64,000 nucleotides of DNA from CAWKDG01 sp963848355 (GTDB lineage Bacteria; Actinomycetota; Acidimicrobiia; Acidimicrobiales; UBA8190): assembly GCA_963848355.1 (NCBI GenBank), contig CAWKDG010000002.1, positions 248,001 to 312,000 on the forward strand, in the 5' to 3' direction. The position numbers and the translations under genes were made by a program. The notes under the pieces are model-generated. The model was not told the DNA's origin and searched no databases. It saw only the letters and a program-made list of their open reading frames with translations. Below, in pieces: positions 54,727 through 63,241 of the stretch. Each line of letters opens with the position of its first letter. The stretch's first letter is position 1.

Positions 54727-56265
54727 TTACGCGGGCGCCGGTTCGGTGTCGTCAATGCTCGATGGTTCGGCGGGACCAAATGCACGCGATGTGACCACGG
54801 AGACCGAGGGACCGCCGAATCGGACCATCGCGACGATCACACCACCAGCCAACGCCACCACTGCACCGGCACGAAACGCAACCGCGGCGCCGTTCGTCGA
54901 TGCCACCGTGGAGACGACGCCGTGCGCGACGGCAGCCCGGGCGTGACGCAGGGCGAGCGTGGCCAACACGGCCAGGCCGACGGCTCCACCCACTTGCTGG
55001 GCAGTTGATTGCACGCCCGCGGCCAAGCTGGCGTCCTGTCCCGAGACTTCGTGCATCGACGCCACGCCGAAGGTGGCGAACAGGATTCCTGACCCAAGGG
55101 CCATGACCACCAGTCCTGGAAACGCCTCAGTCCAGTACGAGCCATCGACGGTGATCCGTGAAAGAAGGAAGAGACCGGCCGCCACCAAGACGAAGCCTGC
55201 GGACAGTAGGGGCTTGACGCCGAGCTTGGGGACCACCCCACTGGATATGGCAATGCCGAGACCGATCACTACTCCGAACGGAAGGTAGGCCAATCCCGTC
55301 CGGATGGCTGACCAGTGTTCGACCTCTTGGAAGTAGAGGGTCAATAGGAAGAACATGGCGAAGAAGGCACTGGCGAAGAAGAGGCTCGTGATGTTGGCGG
55401 TCACCCTGGTGCGGTTCTTCAGGAACCCGGCTGGCACCAGTGGTGCACCGGCTCGGCGCTCCTGTAGGACGAAGCAGGCGAGGAGGAATACCCCGGCCGC
55501 AAGCGGGACCGCCACGGACACCGAGCCCCAGGCGTGGGTTCCCGCCGCAATGAATCCGTAGACAATGCCCGAGAGCCCGGCCGTTCCGAGAACGGCCCCG
55601 GCGACGTCGGGTCGTTGCCCGGCATGCAAGGGATCGACTTCGGCCCGGCTCTCGTGGACCATGCGGGCCACAGCCACCACAGCAATGGCAGCTACCGGCA
55701 CATTCACGAAGAAGATCCACCGCCACGAACCGGCGGCGATCAGGAGGCCGGAGATGATCGGGCCGAGGGTTCCACCAAGGCCGGCGACGCCGCCGAAGAC
55801 GCCGATCGCCTGGGCACGTTCCTTGGGCTCGGTAAAGAGCAGAGCAATAAGGCCAAAAGCAGCCGGGCCGGCAATCGCCTCTCCGATGCCCTGGAGGAAC
55901 CGGCTGGCCACCAGCATGGCCGGATCGACAGCCGCCCCGCTCAACGTGGATGCGACCGCAAAGAGAGAGACGCCCACCAGGAACATCCGCTTGCGCCCCA
56001 GCAGGTCGGCCAACCGTCCTCCGAGCAGGATCAATCCGCCTGCGGTCAAGACGTAGCCGTCGACCACCCAAGCCAACCCGGCTCGGCTGAACCCAAGGTC
56101 CACTTGAATGTGCGGCAGTGCCACGTTCACGACGGTGATGTCGAGGACGAGGATGAACTGCACGAGGGCAATCACGCCGAGCGCCTTCCAGCGCTGGCGG
56201 TCGGGAGCGGCCGACCCGTCGGTGCCGTCGAACGACACGGGGTTTCTATGGGCGTCTGTGCTCAT
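54727..56265 (-). CDS. MFS transporter, DHA2 (EmrB/QacA-like) family
   Basis: A 512-residue, 14-helix proton-driven exporter. The first helix carries LVQFILVLDITVVNVALPHIQ, the A-loop reads GGRLADLLGRKRMF, and motif C is in AAFGLIALLF ... GVAGLGGTLGPIISGLL. It would export drugs or other lipophilic compounds. The divergent WYL-regulator gene and the inverted repeat between the two starts indicate local control. ATG 56265 is the start. Confidence 0.9.
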   Translation of the reverse strand: MSTDAHRNPVSFDGTDGSAAPDRQRWKALGVIALVQFILVLDITVVNVALPHIQVDLGFSRAGLAWVVDGYVLTAGGLILLGGRLADLLGRKRMFLVGVSLFAVASTLSGAAVDPAMLVASRFLQGIGEAIAGPAAFGLIALLFTEPKERAQAIGVFGGVAGLGGTLGPIISGLLIAAGSWRWIFFVNVPVAAIAVVAVARMVHESRAEVDPLHAGQRPDVAGAVLGTAGLSGIVYGFIAAGTHAWGSVSVAVPLAAGVFLLACFVLQERRAGAPLVPAGFLKNRTRVTANITSLFFASAFFAMFFLLTLYFQEVEHWSAIRTGLAYLPFGVVIGLGIAISSGVVPKLGVKPLLSAGFVLVAAGLFLLSRITVDGSYWTEAFPGLVVMALGSGILFATFGVASMHEVSGQDASLAAGVQSTAQQVGGAVGLAVLATLALRHARAAVAHGVVSTVASTNGAAVAFRAGAVVALAGGVIVAMVRFGGPSVSVVTSRAFGPAEPSSIDDTEPAPA

Positions 56266-56288
56266 GACCGGAGCGTAATCCTCTATGC

Positions 56289-56303
56289 GGACAGTTTCTG
56301 TCC
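56289..56303. promoter_or_regulatory. Inverted repeat between the MFS and WYL genes
   Basis: GGACAGTTTCTGTCC is a perfect 6-3-6 palindrome placed between the divergent starts (56265 and 56327). Immediately to its right TAATAAT (56304-56310) is a plausible -10 for the regulator. The site is the likely operator for the WYL regulator acting on both genes. Confidence 0.55.
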
Positions 56304-56326
56304 TAATAATGAGAAACTATGCATCC

Positions 56327-57277
56327 ATGGGCGATACCCCCGGTCGCATGCTCGAACTCCTTTCACTACTCCAGGCACGCCGATCCTGGGGCGGAGAAGA
56401 ACTCGCGACTCGGCTCGGTGTCACCGAACGCACGGTCCGTCGCGATGTGGAGCGGCTCCGTCACTTGGGCTATCCGGTTGAGGCGGTACCTGGCCGATTG
56501 GGCGGTTATCAGCTGAGTCGCGGTGGCCGCCTGCCGCCGCTGCTCTTCAATGACGATGAAGCAGCCGCCATCGTCATTGGTCTGCGAAGCGCCATCGATG
56601 GCAGCGTCACCGGCTTGGAGGATGCGGCCGTCTCCGCCCTGGCCAAGCTGGACCTGATTCTTCCGGCTCACGTGGCGGGCCGGGTACGCGCACTGCACGA
56701 AAGCACGGCATCGATGCTGTGGAATGGACCAAAGGAACAGGTCGATGCCGGCCACCTCATTCTCCTAGCGCACGCGAGCTCGGCCCAAGAGCGCGCTCGA
56801 TTCGACTACGTCGACAAGGGCGGCACCCCGACGAGCCGACTCATAGAACCACTTCGACTTGTCCGCAGTGGCTGGCGCTGGTACCTGGTGGCGTGGGATG
56901 TGGATAGGGCCGACTGGCGCACCTTCCGGCTCGATCGCATCACCAACCCGGAATCGGTTGGTACTCGGTTCGAGACAAGAAGTCATCCCGATCCGATCGA
57001 GATCATGACCGATGGGGCCGCCATGGGGGGGCATCCATTCCGGGCTCGTATCCGTCTTCCTCTGCCGGTGCAGGAGGCGACGAGGGTGGTCCCTCGAACC
57101 TTTGCTGTCCTCGAGGACGAGGGAGGATCGACCGTCATCGAACTGGGATCCACCAACGTGGAGCGGATGGTGGGTTACCTGGCCGGTCTGAATCCACCGT
57201 GCCAGGTGCTCGATCCTCCGGAGCTACGACACGCTCTACGAGCCCATGCCATCGCGGTCGCCGCCGCCAACAACTGA
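56327..57277 (+). CDS. WYL-domain transcriptional regulator (YafY-like)
   Basis: About 316 residues. An N-terminal HTH (LELLSLLQARRSWGGEELATRLGVTERTVRRDVERLRHLGYPV) is followed by PGRLGGYQLSRGG and a WYL domain (RLVRSGWRWYLVAWDVDRADWRTFRLDRI), which binds a small ligand. ATG 56327 is preferred because the HTH begins at once, though ATG 56285 is in frame and overlaps the palindrome. It probably represses or activates the divergent MFS gene in response to a ligand. Confidence 0.88.
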   Translation: MGDTPGRMLELLSLLQARRSWGGEELATRLGVTERTVRRDVERLRHLGYPVEAVPGRLGGYQLSRGGRLPPLLFNDDEAAAIVIGLRSAIDGSVTGLEDAAVSALAKLDLILPAHVAGRVRALHESTASMLWNGPKEQVDAGHLILLAHASSAQERARFDYVDKGGTPTSRLIEPLRLVRSGWRWYLVAWDVDRADWRTFRLDRITNPESVGTRFETRSHPDPIEIMTDGAAMGGHPFRARIRLPLPVQEATRVVPRTFAVLEDEGGSTVIELGSTNVERMVGYLAGLNPPCQVLDPPELRHALRAHAIAVAAANN

Positions 57278-57554
57278 AGCCTCTTGACCACCGCAAGGCT
57301 CGAAGGATTTTCGGTATCACCTTGGTGGGTCAGCGATGTACTGAATGGCCTCGATCAGTGACGACGACGGCTGGAAAACCACCGGAGCCTCCGCCGGTAT
57401 TTGCGCGTTGCGCGCACCTCGTTCACAGCCAGCGACTTCGAGATCCAGGTCGTACTTGCGGTCGCGAGCATGTCTGACCGGCACTTCGGGGCTACCCGTC
57501 TGTCCGCGCCTTGAGGACGGAATTCTGTACGGTCGCCAGCGGGCCTGACGTATC

Positions 57555-58394
57555 GTGGACGCCATGCGCTTCGCTTTCAAGACCTCGCCGCAAGAGACGA
57601 CCTGGACCGACATGCTTGCCGTGTGGACCGAGGCCGACGACATCGAGCTGTTCGAGTCGGGCTGGACCTTCGACCACTTCTATCCGATCTTCTCCGACAG
57701 CACCGGCCCGTGCATGGAGGGCTGGATCACCCTGACGGCGCTGGCCCAGGCGACGAGGCGCCTACGCATGGGAACCCTGGTGACCGGCATCCACTATCGC
57801 CACCCGGCGATCTTGGCCAACATGGCGACCACCCTCGACATCGTGTCCGGGGGCCGACTGGAGCTTGGCATCGGGGCCGGATGGAACGAGGAGGAGTCAG
57901 GGGCCTACGGGATCGAGCTGGGCACACCGGGCCAGCGCAGCGACCGCTTCGAGGAGGCCTGTGAGGTGATCGTCGGGCTCCTCACCCAGGAGACGACCAC
58001 CTTCAAAGGCCGGTACTACCAGCTCAGCGGTGCCCGCAACGAGCCCAAGCCGGTGCAGCGCCCCCACCCGCCGGTCTGCGTGGGAGGCAGTGGAGAGAAG
58101 AGGACGCTCCGGACGGCAGCTCGGTTCGCCCAGCACTGGAACTTCGTGGGGGGCACACCGGAGGAGTTCGCCCGCAAGCGCGACATCCTGCATCAGCACT
58201 GCGAGGACCTCGGCCGCGACCCGACCGAGATTCTCCTCTCCAGCCATGTCCGATTCGCCGGGGACGCCAAGGCCACCGCCGAACAGGCCGCCGCATTGGC
58301 AGAGGTCGGCGTCGAGTTGGGCATTGTCTACCTCCCGCCGCCGCTGGATCCCGGCGTGCTCGAGCCGCTGGCCACCGCCTTGCGTGTGCTGTAA
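57555..58394 (+). CDS. LLM-class F420-dependent oxidoreductase
   Basis: A 279-residue luciferase-like TIM-barrel protein: FESGWTFDHFYPI near residue 32, RLRMGTLVTGIHYRHPAILANMATTLDIVSGGRLELGIGAGW, and the C-terminal PVCVGGSGEKRTLRTAARFAQHWN. These are the F420-binding features of actinobacterial LLM enzymes. It would carry out a hydride transfer on an unidentified substrate. GTG 57555 or ATG 57564 is the start. Confidence 0.87.
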   Translation: MDAMRFAFKTSPQETTWTDMLAVWTEADDIELFESGWTFDHFYPIFSDSTGPCMEGWITLTALAQATRRLRMGTLVTGIHYRHPAILANMATTLDIVSGGRLELGIGAGWNEEESGAYGIELGTPGQRSDRFEEACEVIVGLLTQETTTFKGRYYQLSGARNEPKPVQRPHPPVCVGGSGEKRTLRTAARFAQHWNFVGGTPEEFARKRDILHQHCEDLGRDPTEILLSSHVRFAGDAKATAEQAAALAEVGVELGIVYLPPPLDPGVLEPLATALRVL

Positions 58395-58759
58395 AGACAC
58401 GACGACGACTGTTCATCCAGACAGAACTCCGGCCCCTGGTCCCGGGGCGTCGGGCAAACGTCTTGCTTCGACCCCGCCCCTCATGGCGCGACACAGATAG
58501 GACGCGACAGAGATAGGACGGCGGCCAATCTGTCGTCCTTGCAACAAATGAGGGAGGGTGCCAGGCTTCATTTCTGATAGTCCAGTGGCGGGGCTGACAG
58601 ACCCGACGTCCAAGCAGGCCTCGACGGTTGGCGAGATCTCCATGTGATCGTGGGGAACGAGCCCGACGGGAGTCGGCGCCCGATGCCCGCCCGCCTAGCC
58701 CACGTGGGTCACGAATTCGTCACATGAAGAAGGAGCTATCAAATCAAAGGGGGCAACAA
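58395..58759. other. Intergenic region before the SHOCT protein
   Basis: About 365 bases without a convincing gene. It contains a short near-repeat, CGACACAGATAGGA / CGACAGAGATAGGA (around 58489-58518). No RNA gene or clear promoter was recognised. Confidence 0.4.
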
Positions 58760-59152
58760 ATGTTCGGATCCAGTTATCCACTCCTCAACACCTTTTGGAC
58801 CATTCTCTACTTCTTCGTATTCTTCCTTTGGTTGATGATCCTCTTCCGAGTTATCGGGGACATCTTTCGAAGCCACGACCTTGGTGGGTGGGGTAAAGCT
58901 GGTTGGTTGCTCTTCATCGTTGTTCTCCCGTACCTGGGAGTCTTCGTGTACATCGTGGCGCGCGGCGGGTCGATGCACGAAAGAGACGTCAGAGTGGCCC
59001 AAGCACAAGATCAGGCGTTGCGGTCGTGGGTCCAACAGACCGCTGGAAGTATGAGCACCGCTGACGAGCTGACCAAGCTCGCTGACCTCAGGTCCAAAGG
59101 CACGATTAGCGACGCCGAGTTCGAACGGGCCAAGGACAAGATCCTCGCCTAA
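58760..59152 (+). CDS. Membrane protein with PLDc_N-like and SHOCT domains
   Basis: A 130-residue protein. Two membrane segments (TFWTILYFFVFFLWLMILF and AGWLLFIVVLPYLGVFVYIV) surround DIFRSHDLGGWGKA, as in PLDc_N-type modules. The C-terminus is a SHOCT motif (DELTKLADLRSKGTISDAEFERAKDKIL). ATG 58760 is chosen because AAAGGGGG lies 6 bases upstream. The gene is AT-richer than its neighbours and precedes the DUF2252 gene by about 70 bases on the same strand. Function unknown. Confidence 0.85.
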   Translation: MFGSSYPLLNTFWTILYFFVFFLWLMILFRVIGDIFRSHDLGGWGKAGWLLFIVVLPYLGVFVYIVARGGSMHERDVRVAQAQDQALRSWVQQTAGSMSTADELTKLADLRSKGTISDAEFERAKDKILA

Positions 59153-59219
59153 GCCCCTCCGTGGAAGCAGCTCGTTCTCACCTCGCTGCAGCAGATTCTG
59201 TAGGAACGGAGACGCCACC

Positions 59220-60623
59220 ATGGCTGCCCAAGAACGGATGGCTCTTTCCGTGGAGGAGCGCGCCGCCAAAGGAAAGGCGGCTCGCTCACACGTCCCCCGC
59301 TCGGCTCACGCCCAATGGTCGTCGGCGCAGCGCCAGCTCAATCCGCTCGATCTCCTAGCCGAGCAGGCAAGAACGCGAGTTCCCGATCTGGTTCCAATCC
59401 GGTATGGGCGTATGGCGGCGACACCCTTTGGCTACTACCGCGGTGCCGCCTACCCGATGGCTGCGGATCTCTCCACCGCTCCCCGAACGGGTCTGGACGT
59501 ACAACTCTGCGGTGACTCCCATCTCCTTAACTTCGGAGGTTTCGCCTCTCCGGAACGAGACCTCGTCTTTGACGTGAACGACTTCGACGAGACGAACGCT
59601 GGCCCCTTCGAATGGGATGTCAAGCGGCTGGCGGCGAGCCTCGAAATTGCGGCACGGGGGCGAAACGTCGATGATCGGTCTCGAACGAGAATGGTGGCAA
59701 CCCTTGTGCGTTCGTATCGTGAGACGATCCGAGAGTTCGCCAACATGCGACATCTCGACATCTGGTACTCGCGCCTCGATGCACCGGGCATTGTCGCGCG
59801 GTGGGGCAGCCCCGCAGGAGCCGACGCCGTCGAGTTACAGCGGACGGTGGCAAGAGCTCAGACGAAGGACCGGCTGAAAGCAGCGGCCAAACTCACCCAT
59901 GAAGTCGACGGAGAAGTGCGCATCGTCAGCGATCCTCCGTTGATCGTGCCCGTCGAGGACGTTTACAGCGAACTCGGCACACAGCAGATCGAGGGCATGA
60001 TCCGCGACGCGCTGCGTTCCTATCGCCGCTCCCTAGCAGGTGAACGGCGCCATCTGCTCGATGCCTACCGCTTTGTGCACCTAGCACGCAAGGTCGTTGG
60101 AGTGGGCAGTGTCGGAACTGAGGCGTGGGTTGCGCTCATGCTCGGGCGCGACAAGGACGACCCGCTCTTCTTGCAGATCAAGGAGGCGGAAGCTTCGGTA
60201 CTCGAACGTTTTCTCGGTAAGAGCGCGTATACGAACCACGGCCAGCGGGTCGTCGAGGGCCAACGGCTCATGCAGGCAGCCACAGACATCTTCCTCGGCT
60301 GGTCACGGGTCACCGGACCCGATGGCCTACAGCGGGATTTCTACATGCGCCAGCTGTGGGATTGGAAGGCGTCGGCAGATATCGGCGCAATGTCGGCCGA
60401 GCTCCTTACGACCTACGGGCAAATCTGTGGATGGACCTTGGCGAGGGCTCATGCCCGAACCGGCGACGTCATCGCCATCGGATCGTACCTCGGTGCGAGC
60501 TACAGCTTCGACCGGGCCATCACCGAATTCGCCGGTTCGTATGCCGATCAGAATGGTCAGGACCATCGCGCCCTCGTCGACGCGATCGCTGCGGGAACCA
60601 TCGCCGCCCAATCCGACGTATAG
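59220..60623 (+). CDS. DUF2252 family protein (copy 2)
   Basis: A 467-residue homologue of the protein at 38930. It keeps VQLCGDSHLLNFGGFASPER, FDVNDFDETNAGPFEWDVKRLA, ARKVVGVGSVGTEAW, FLQIKEAEASVLE and GWTLARAHARTG. Relative to copy 1 it has a longer N-terminus (SVEERAAKGKAARSHVPRS), and its gene is less GC-rich, so the two copies probably have separate histories. The SHOCT membrane protein gene precedes it. Function unproven; the GDxHxxN and DVNDFDE motifs suggest a kinase-like fold. Confidence 0.88.
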   Translation: MAAQERMALSVEERAAKGKAARSHVPRSAHAQWSSAQRQLNPLDLLAEQARTRVPDLVPIRYGRMAATPFGYYRGAAYPMAADLSTAPRTGLDVQLCGDSHLLNFGGFASPERDLVFDVNDFDETNAGPFEWDVKRLAASLEIAARGRNVDDRSRTRMVATLVRSYRETIREFANMRHLDIWYSRLDAPGIVARWGSPAGADAVELQRTVARAQTKDRLKAAAKLTHEVDGEVRIVSDPPLIVPVEDVYSELGTQQIEGMIRDALRSYRRSLAGERRHLLDAYRFVHLARKVVGVGSVGTEAWVALMLGRDKDDPLFLQIKEAEASVLERFLGKSAYTNHGQRVVEGQRLMQAATDIFLGWSRVTGPDGLQRDFYMRQLWDWKASADIGAMSAELLTTYGQICGWTLARAHARTGDVIAIGSYLGASYSFDRAITEFAGSYADQNGQDHRALVDAIAAGTIAAQSDV

Positions 60624-60920
60624 GGGCGTCTCATCCAGCTGGATCGGATGTCGTGCATAAGCAGAGTGGCAACGCTCCTCCTCCACCTCTCGGCAGGCCT
60701 CAAGGCTGCTGAACTACCGACAGCACGAACCTTTGCGTCTCACACTCTGACCGGTCGGCAGACGAAAGGACGGAGATCCATGTCCACGAGCCGAGGCGCC
60801 CGCAAGCGGCGATGGCTCTGCCGAGATCGGCCCTCTCATCGGGATTCTCAGGGTGGCATGGGACGGCAAGTGCCATGCCTTCCTCCTGGATACGGCCGTC
60901 GCTTCTGACCGACCGGGTCC
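60624..60920. other. Intergenic stretch with degenerate coding signal
   Basis: About 300 bases after DUF2252. A short open frame from ATG 60780 has a possible ribosome-binding site, but its sequence is Arg-rich and unlike a protein; other frames contain short protein-like pieces. It may be a gene remnant. Confidence 0.35.
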
Positions 60921-61229
60921 ATGCCGACTACGAGCGACACCTCAGCGTTCTCTACGCCGCCTGTGGGTTTGCGCCGACAGCTGGTGGCCTGCGACTCATC
61001 AGGTGAGCGACACTTGCATTCGGCTCGATACGAACGTATGTTCGATGCCATGGCCCGGGTCCGAGAGCTTGAGAACCTGCGCCGGTCGATCATCATGCTG
61101 CCCGCCGGCTCCCAGGCGCTCAGCCGTGAGGACGCCGTGGCGCTGATCGCTGAGCTTCAGGAGACCCTTCGACGTCGCCGGGCGCTCCACGACGCCTTGT
61201 GCGAGGTAATGGCCTTAACGGAGGGATGA
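60921..61229 (+). CDS. Small hypothetical protein
   Basis: Up to 102 residues; the convincing part is the last 63 (from ATG 61038), which is helical: MFDAMARVRELENLRRSIIM, then SREDAVALIAELQETLRRRRALHDALCEVMAL. The composition suggests a two-helix or coiled-coil protein. No motif is recognised. The upstream 39 residues are less protein-like, so the shorter start is favoured. Confidence 0.45.
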   Translation: MPTTSDTSAFSTPPVGLRRQLVACDSSGERHLHSARYERMFDAMARVRELENLRRSIIMLPAGSQALSREDAVALIAELQETLRRRRALHDALCEVMALTEG

Positions 61230-61284
61230 CCGTTCCTCAATATCGACGGCGCAGCCCGGAGACCCCCGCTCCTACCGTGAGGGC

Positions 61285-61803
61285 ATGAGAGCAGTGGCCA
61301 GGTGTGTATTGCTCATCGGCGTGGTGAGCGTCTCTCTGCTGGGGGTGTCGGGACCAGCTTCGGCCAAGAACTCACCCGGCTCACCCCGGTGGTGCAGGCA
61401 CCATCCGCACAGCCAGCTGGCTGCCTGTCGGCGGACCAGTGGTGGTCCCCCTCCGACCGCGAATATCACGGTGTCCCCGAACCCCATCGTCGAGACGGGA
61501 GACTCCGATGTCTATGCGGTGACTACGGTTGCTACCGACCCGGTCTACGCCGAACAGACGGTGGAGATCGTCTCGGGTCTGAGTAGTCGCTGTGGGGGGG
61601 GCATCACCTGGATCACCAACCAGGGATCGTTCTCCGGTTCTACGGCCAGTGCATCCATCGACGATGACGGCAACGCCACCTTCAGCTTCTTCGGTGCCTC
61701 GTGTGCGCCGGGAACGGTTCAGGTGACCGCCGATGTGGAGGCCGGGACTGATCCGACCTACACGACGACGTTCATCATCGTCCCACCGACACCGACGATC
61801 TGA
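61285..61803 (+). CDS. Secreted hypothetical protein
   Basis: A 172-residue protein with a signal peptide (CVLLIGVVSVSLLGVSGPASA) and likely cleavage after SAKN. A Cys/His/Pro-rich section is followed by a beta-rich Ig-like domain (ITVSPNPIVETGDSDVYAV ... TVQVTADVEAGTDP). Two cysteines (SSRCGG and ASCAPG) could form a disulfide. ATG 61285 is the start. It ends three bases before the convergent Vgb-like gene. Function unknown. Confidence 0.7.
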   Translation: MRAVARCVLLIGVVSVSLLGVSGPASAKNSPGSPRWCRHHPHSQLAACRRTSGGPPPTANITVSPNPIVETGDSDVYAVTTVATDPVYAEQTVEIVSGLSSRCGGGITWITNQGSFSGSTASASIDDDGNATFSFFGASCAPGTVQVTADVEAGTDPTYTTTFIIVPPTPTI

Positions 61804-61806
61804 GTC

Positions 61807-63126
61807 CTACGATCCACCCGAAGACACCGTCAGCGTGAACCGCTGGGTGGCGGAATGGGCCGCCGTGCCCTTGCCGAACGTGGCCACGACGGCGATGGAG
61901 TAGACACCCGCCTGGGTGGGTGTCCCCGAGATGGTGGCCGTGCCGTCGTGGTTGTTCACGAAGGTGAGGGGCTTCGGCAGCTTGCCCCTCTTCCTGATCG
62001 ACGGCACCGCCGTTCCCGTCGTGGTCACCGTGAACGACAGAGGGGAGCCCACGGTGGCGTCGACACTGTCGGGACTCGTGATGACCCCCGATTCCGATCC
62101 ACCCGTCGTGATGCGACCGATCGAGTTGTTGCCGGAGTTGGTGAACCACATGGCTCCGTCGGATCCCGCCGTGATCCCGAGGGGCTCGTCGATGGTCCGG
62201 CTGGAGAAGATGGTGATCACCCCGGCCGTGGTGATGCGCCCGATCGATCCCGGGTCGCTCCCTCCGTTGCCGACGTTGGCGAACCACAAGGCCCTGTCCG
62301 GACCCACGGCGATGGCGTCGGGACCGTCGACGGAGGTGGCGGTGTGGGCGGTGACCACCCCGGCCGTGGTGATGCGCCCGATCGACCCGTTGTCGTAGTT
62401 GGTGAACCACAATGCTCCGTCGGGCCCTGCCGTGATCGCATAGGGACCCTGGATGAGCGGAGACGTGTAGTTGGTGATCACCCCTGCGGTGGTGATCCTC
62501 CCGATGGAGTCATTGCCGTAGTTGGTGAACCACAACGCCCCGTCGGCCCCGGCCGTTATGCCGAGGGGCTCGTCGACCGTCGCCGCCGTGTAATTGGTGA
62601 CCACTCCGGCCGTCGTGATCCGCCCGATCGAGTCCTCGTTGGTGAACCACAGCGCCCCGTCGGGGCCCGTGGTGATCGCCGCCGGACCGATGACGGTCGG
62701 ATCGGTGTAGTAACTGGTCGCCCCGGCGGCGGTGATCCTGCCGATCACGTTGTTGCCCAGATTGGCGAACCACAGCGCCCCGTCGGGTCCCTGCGCGATC
62801 CCCAACGGGATGGAGCTGTTCGGGTCGGTGTGGTGGCTGACCACACCGGCCGTGGTGATGCGCCCGATCGAGTTGAACGTCTGGTTGGTGAACCACAGGG
62901 CCCCGTCGGGACCGGCCGTGATCCCGCTCGGCCCGGAGATGCTCGGGTCGGTGTAGTTCCTGACGATCCCCGCCCCGACGGCTCCGCCCGGACCGGGTGT
63001 GGTCGTCGTCGTTGCCGCCGTACCGCGGGCGCCGGCGGGGCCCGCCCAGGCGACGCCGATCGCCGTCACCAGGGCCGCCGACAGCACCGCCCGGATGACG
63101 GTTCGCGTAGGCGGGGCCGACCTCAT
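61807..63126 (-). CDS. Secreted Vgb-like beta-propeller protein
   Basis: A 439-residue exported protein. The signal peptide (VIRAVLSAALVTAIGVAWA) is followed by about seven repeats of the type GITAGPDGALWFTNxxNxSIGRITTAGVV (42 to 43 residues each), the six/seven-bladed propeller pattern of virginiamycin B lyase. A C-terminal Ig-like domain (SPLSFTVTTTGTAVP ... FVNNHDGTATISGTP) follows. It resembles Vgb in repeat pattern only; antibiotic inactivation is not shown. ATG 63126 is the start. Confidence 0.85.
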   Translation of the reverse strand: MRSAPPTRTVIRAVLSAALVTAIGVAWAGPAGARGTAATTTTTPGPGGAVGAGIVRNYTDPSISGPSGITAGPDGALWFTNQTFNSIGRITTAGVVSHHTDPNSSIPLGIAQGPDGALWFANLGNNVIGRITAAGATSYYTDPTVIGPAAITTGPDGALWFTNEDSIGRITTAGVVTNYTAATVDEPLGITAGADGALWFTNYGNDSIGRITTAGVITNYTSPLIQGPYAITAGPDGALWFTNYDNGSIGRITTAGVVTAHTATSVDGPDAIAVGPDRALWFANVGNGGSDPGSIGRITTAGVITIFSSRTIDEPLGITAGSDGAMWFTNSGNNSIGRITTGGSESGVITSPDSVDATVGSPLSFTVTTTGTAVPSIRKRGKLPKPLTFVNNHDGTATISGTPTQAGVYSIAVVATFGKGTAAHSATQRFTLTVSSGGS

Positions 63127-63241
63127 CCGGTAATCCTACGCAGAGTGGTGATAGCGCCACTACTGTCACATATGACGAGATCGGTCCCGGGGTAGCGTCG
63201 CCGGTGGGACGTCGTGGCTGCGAGCGACGAGGAGGCTCGGC

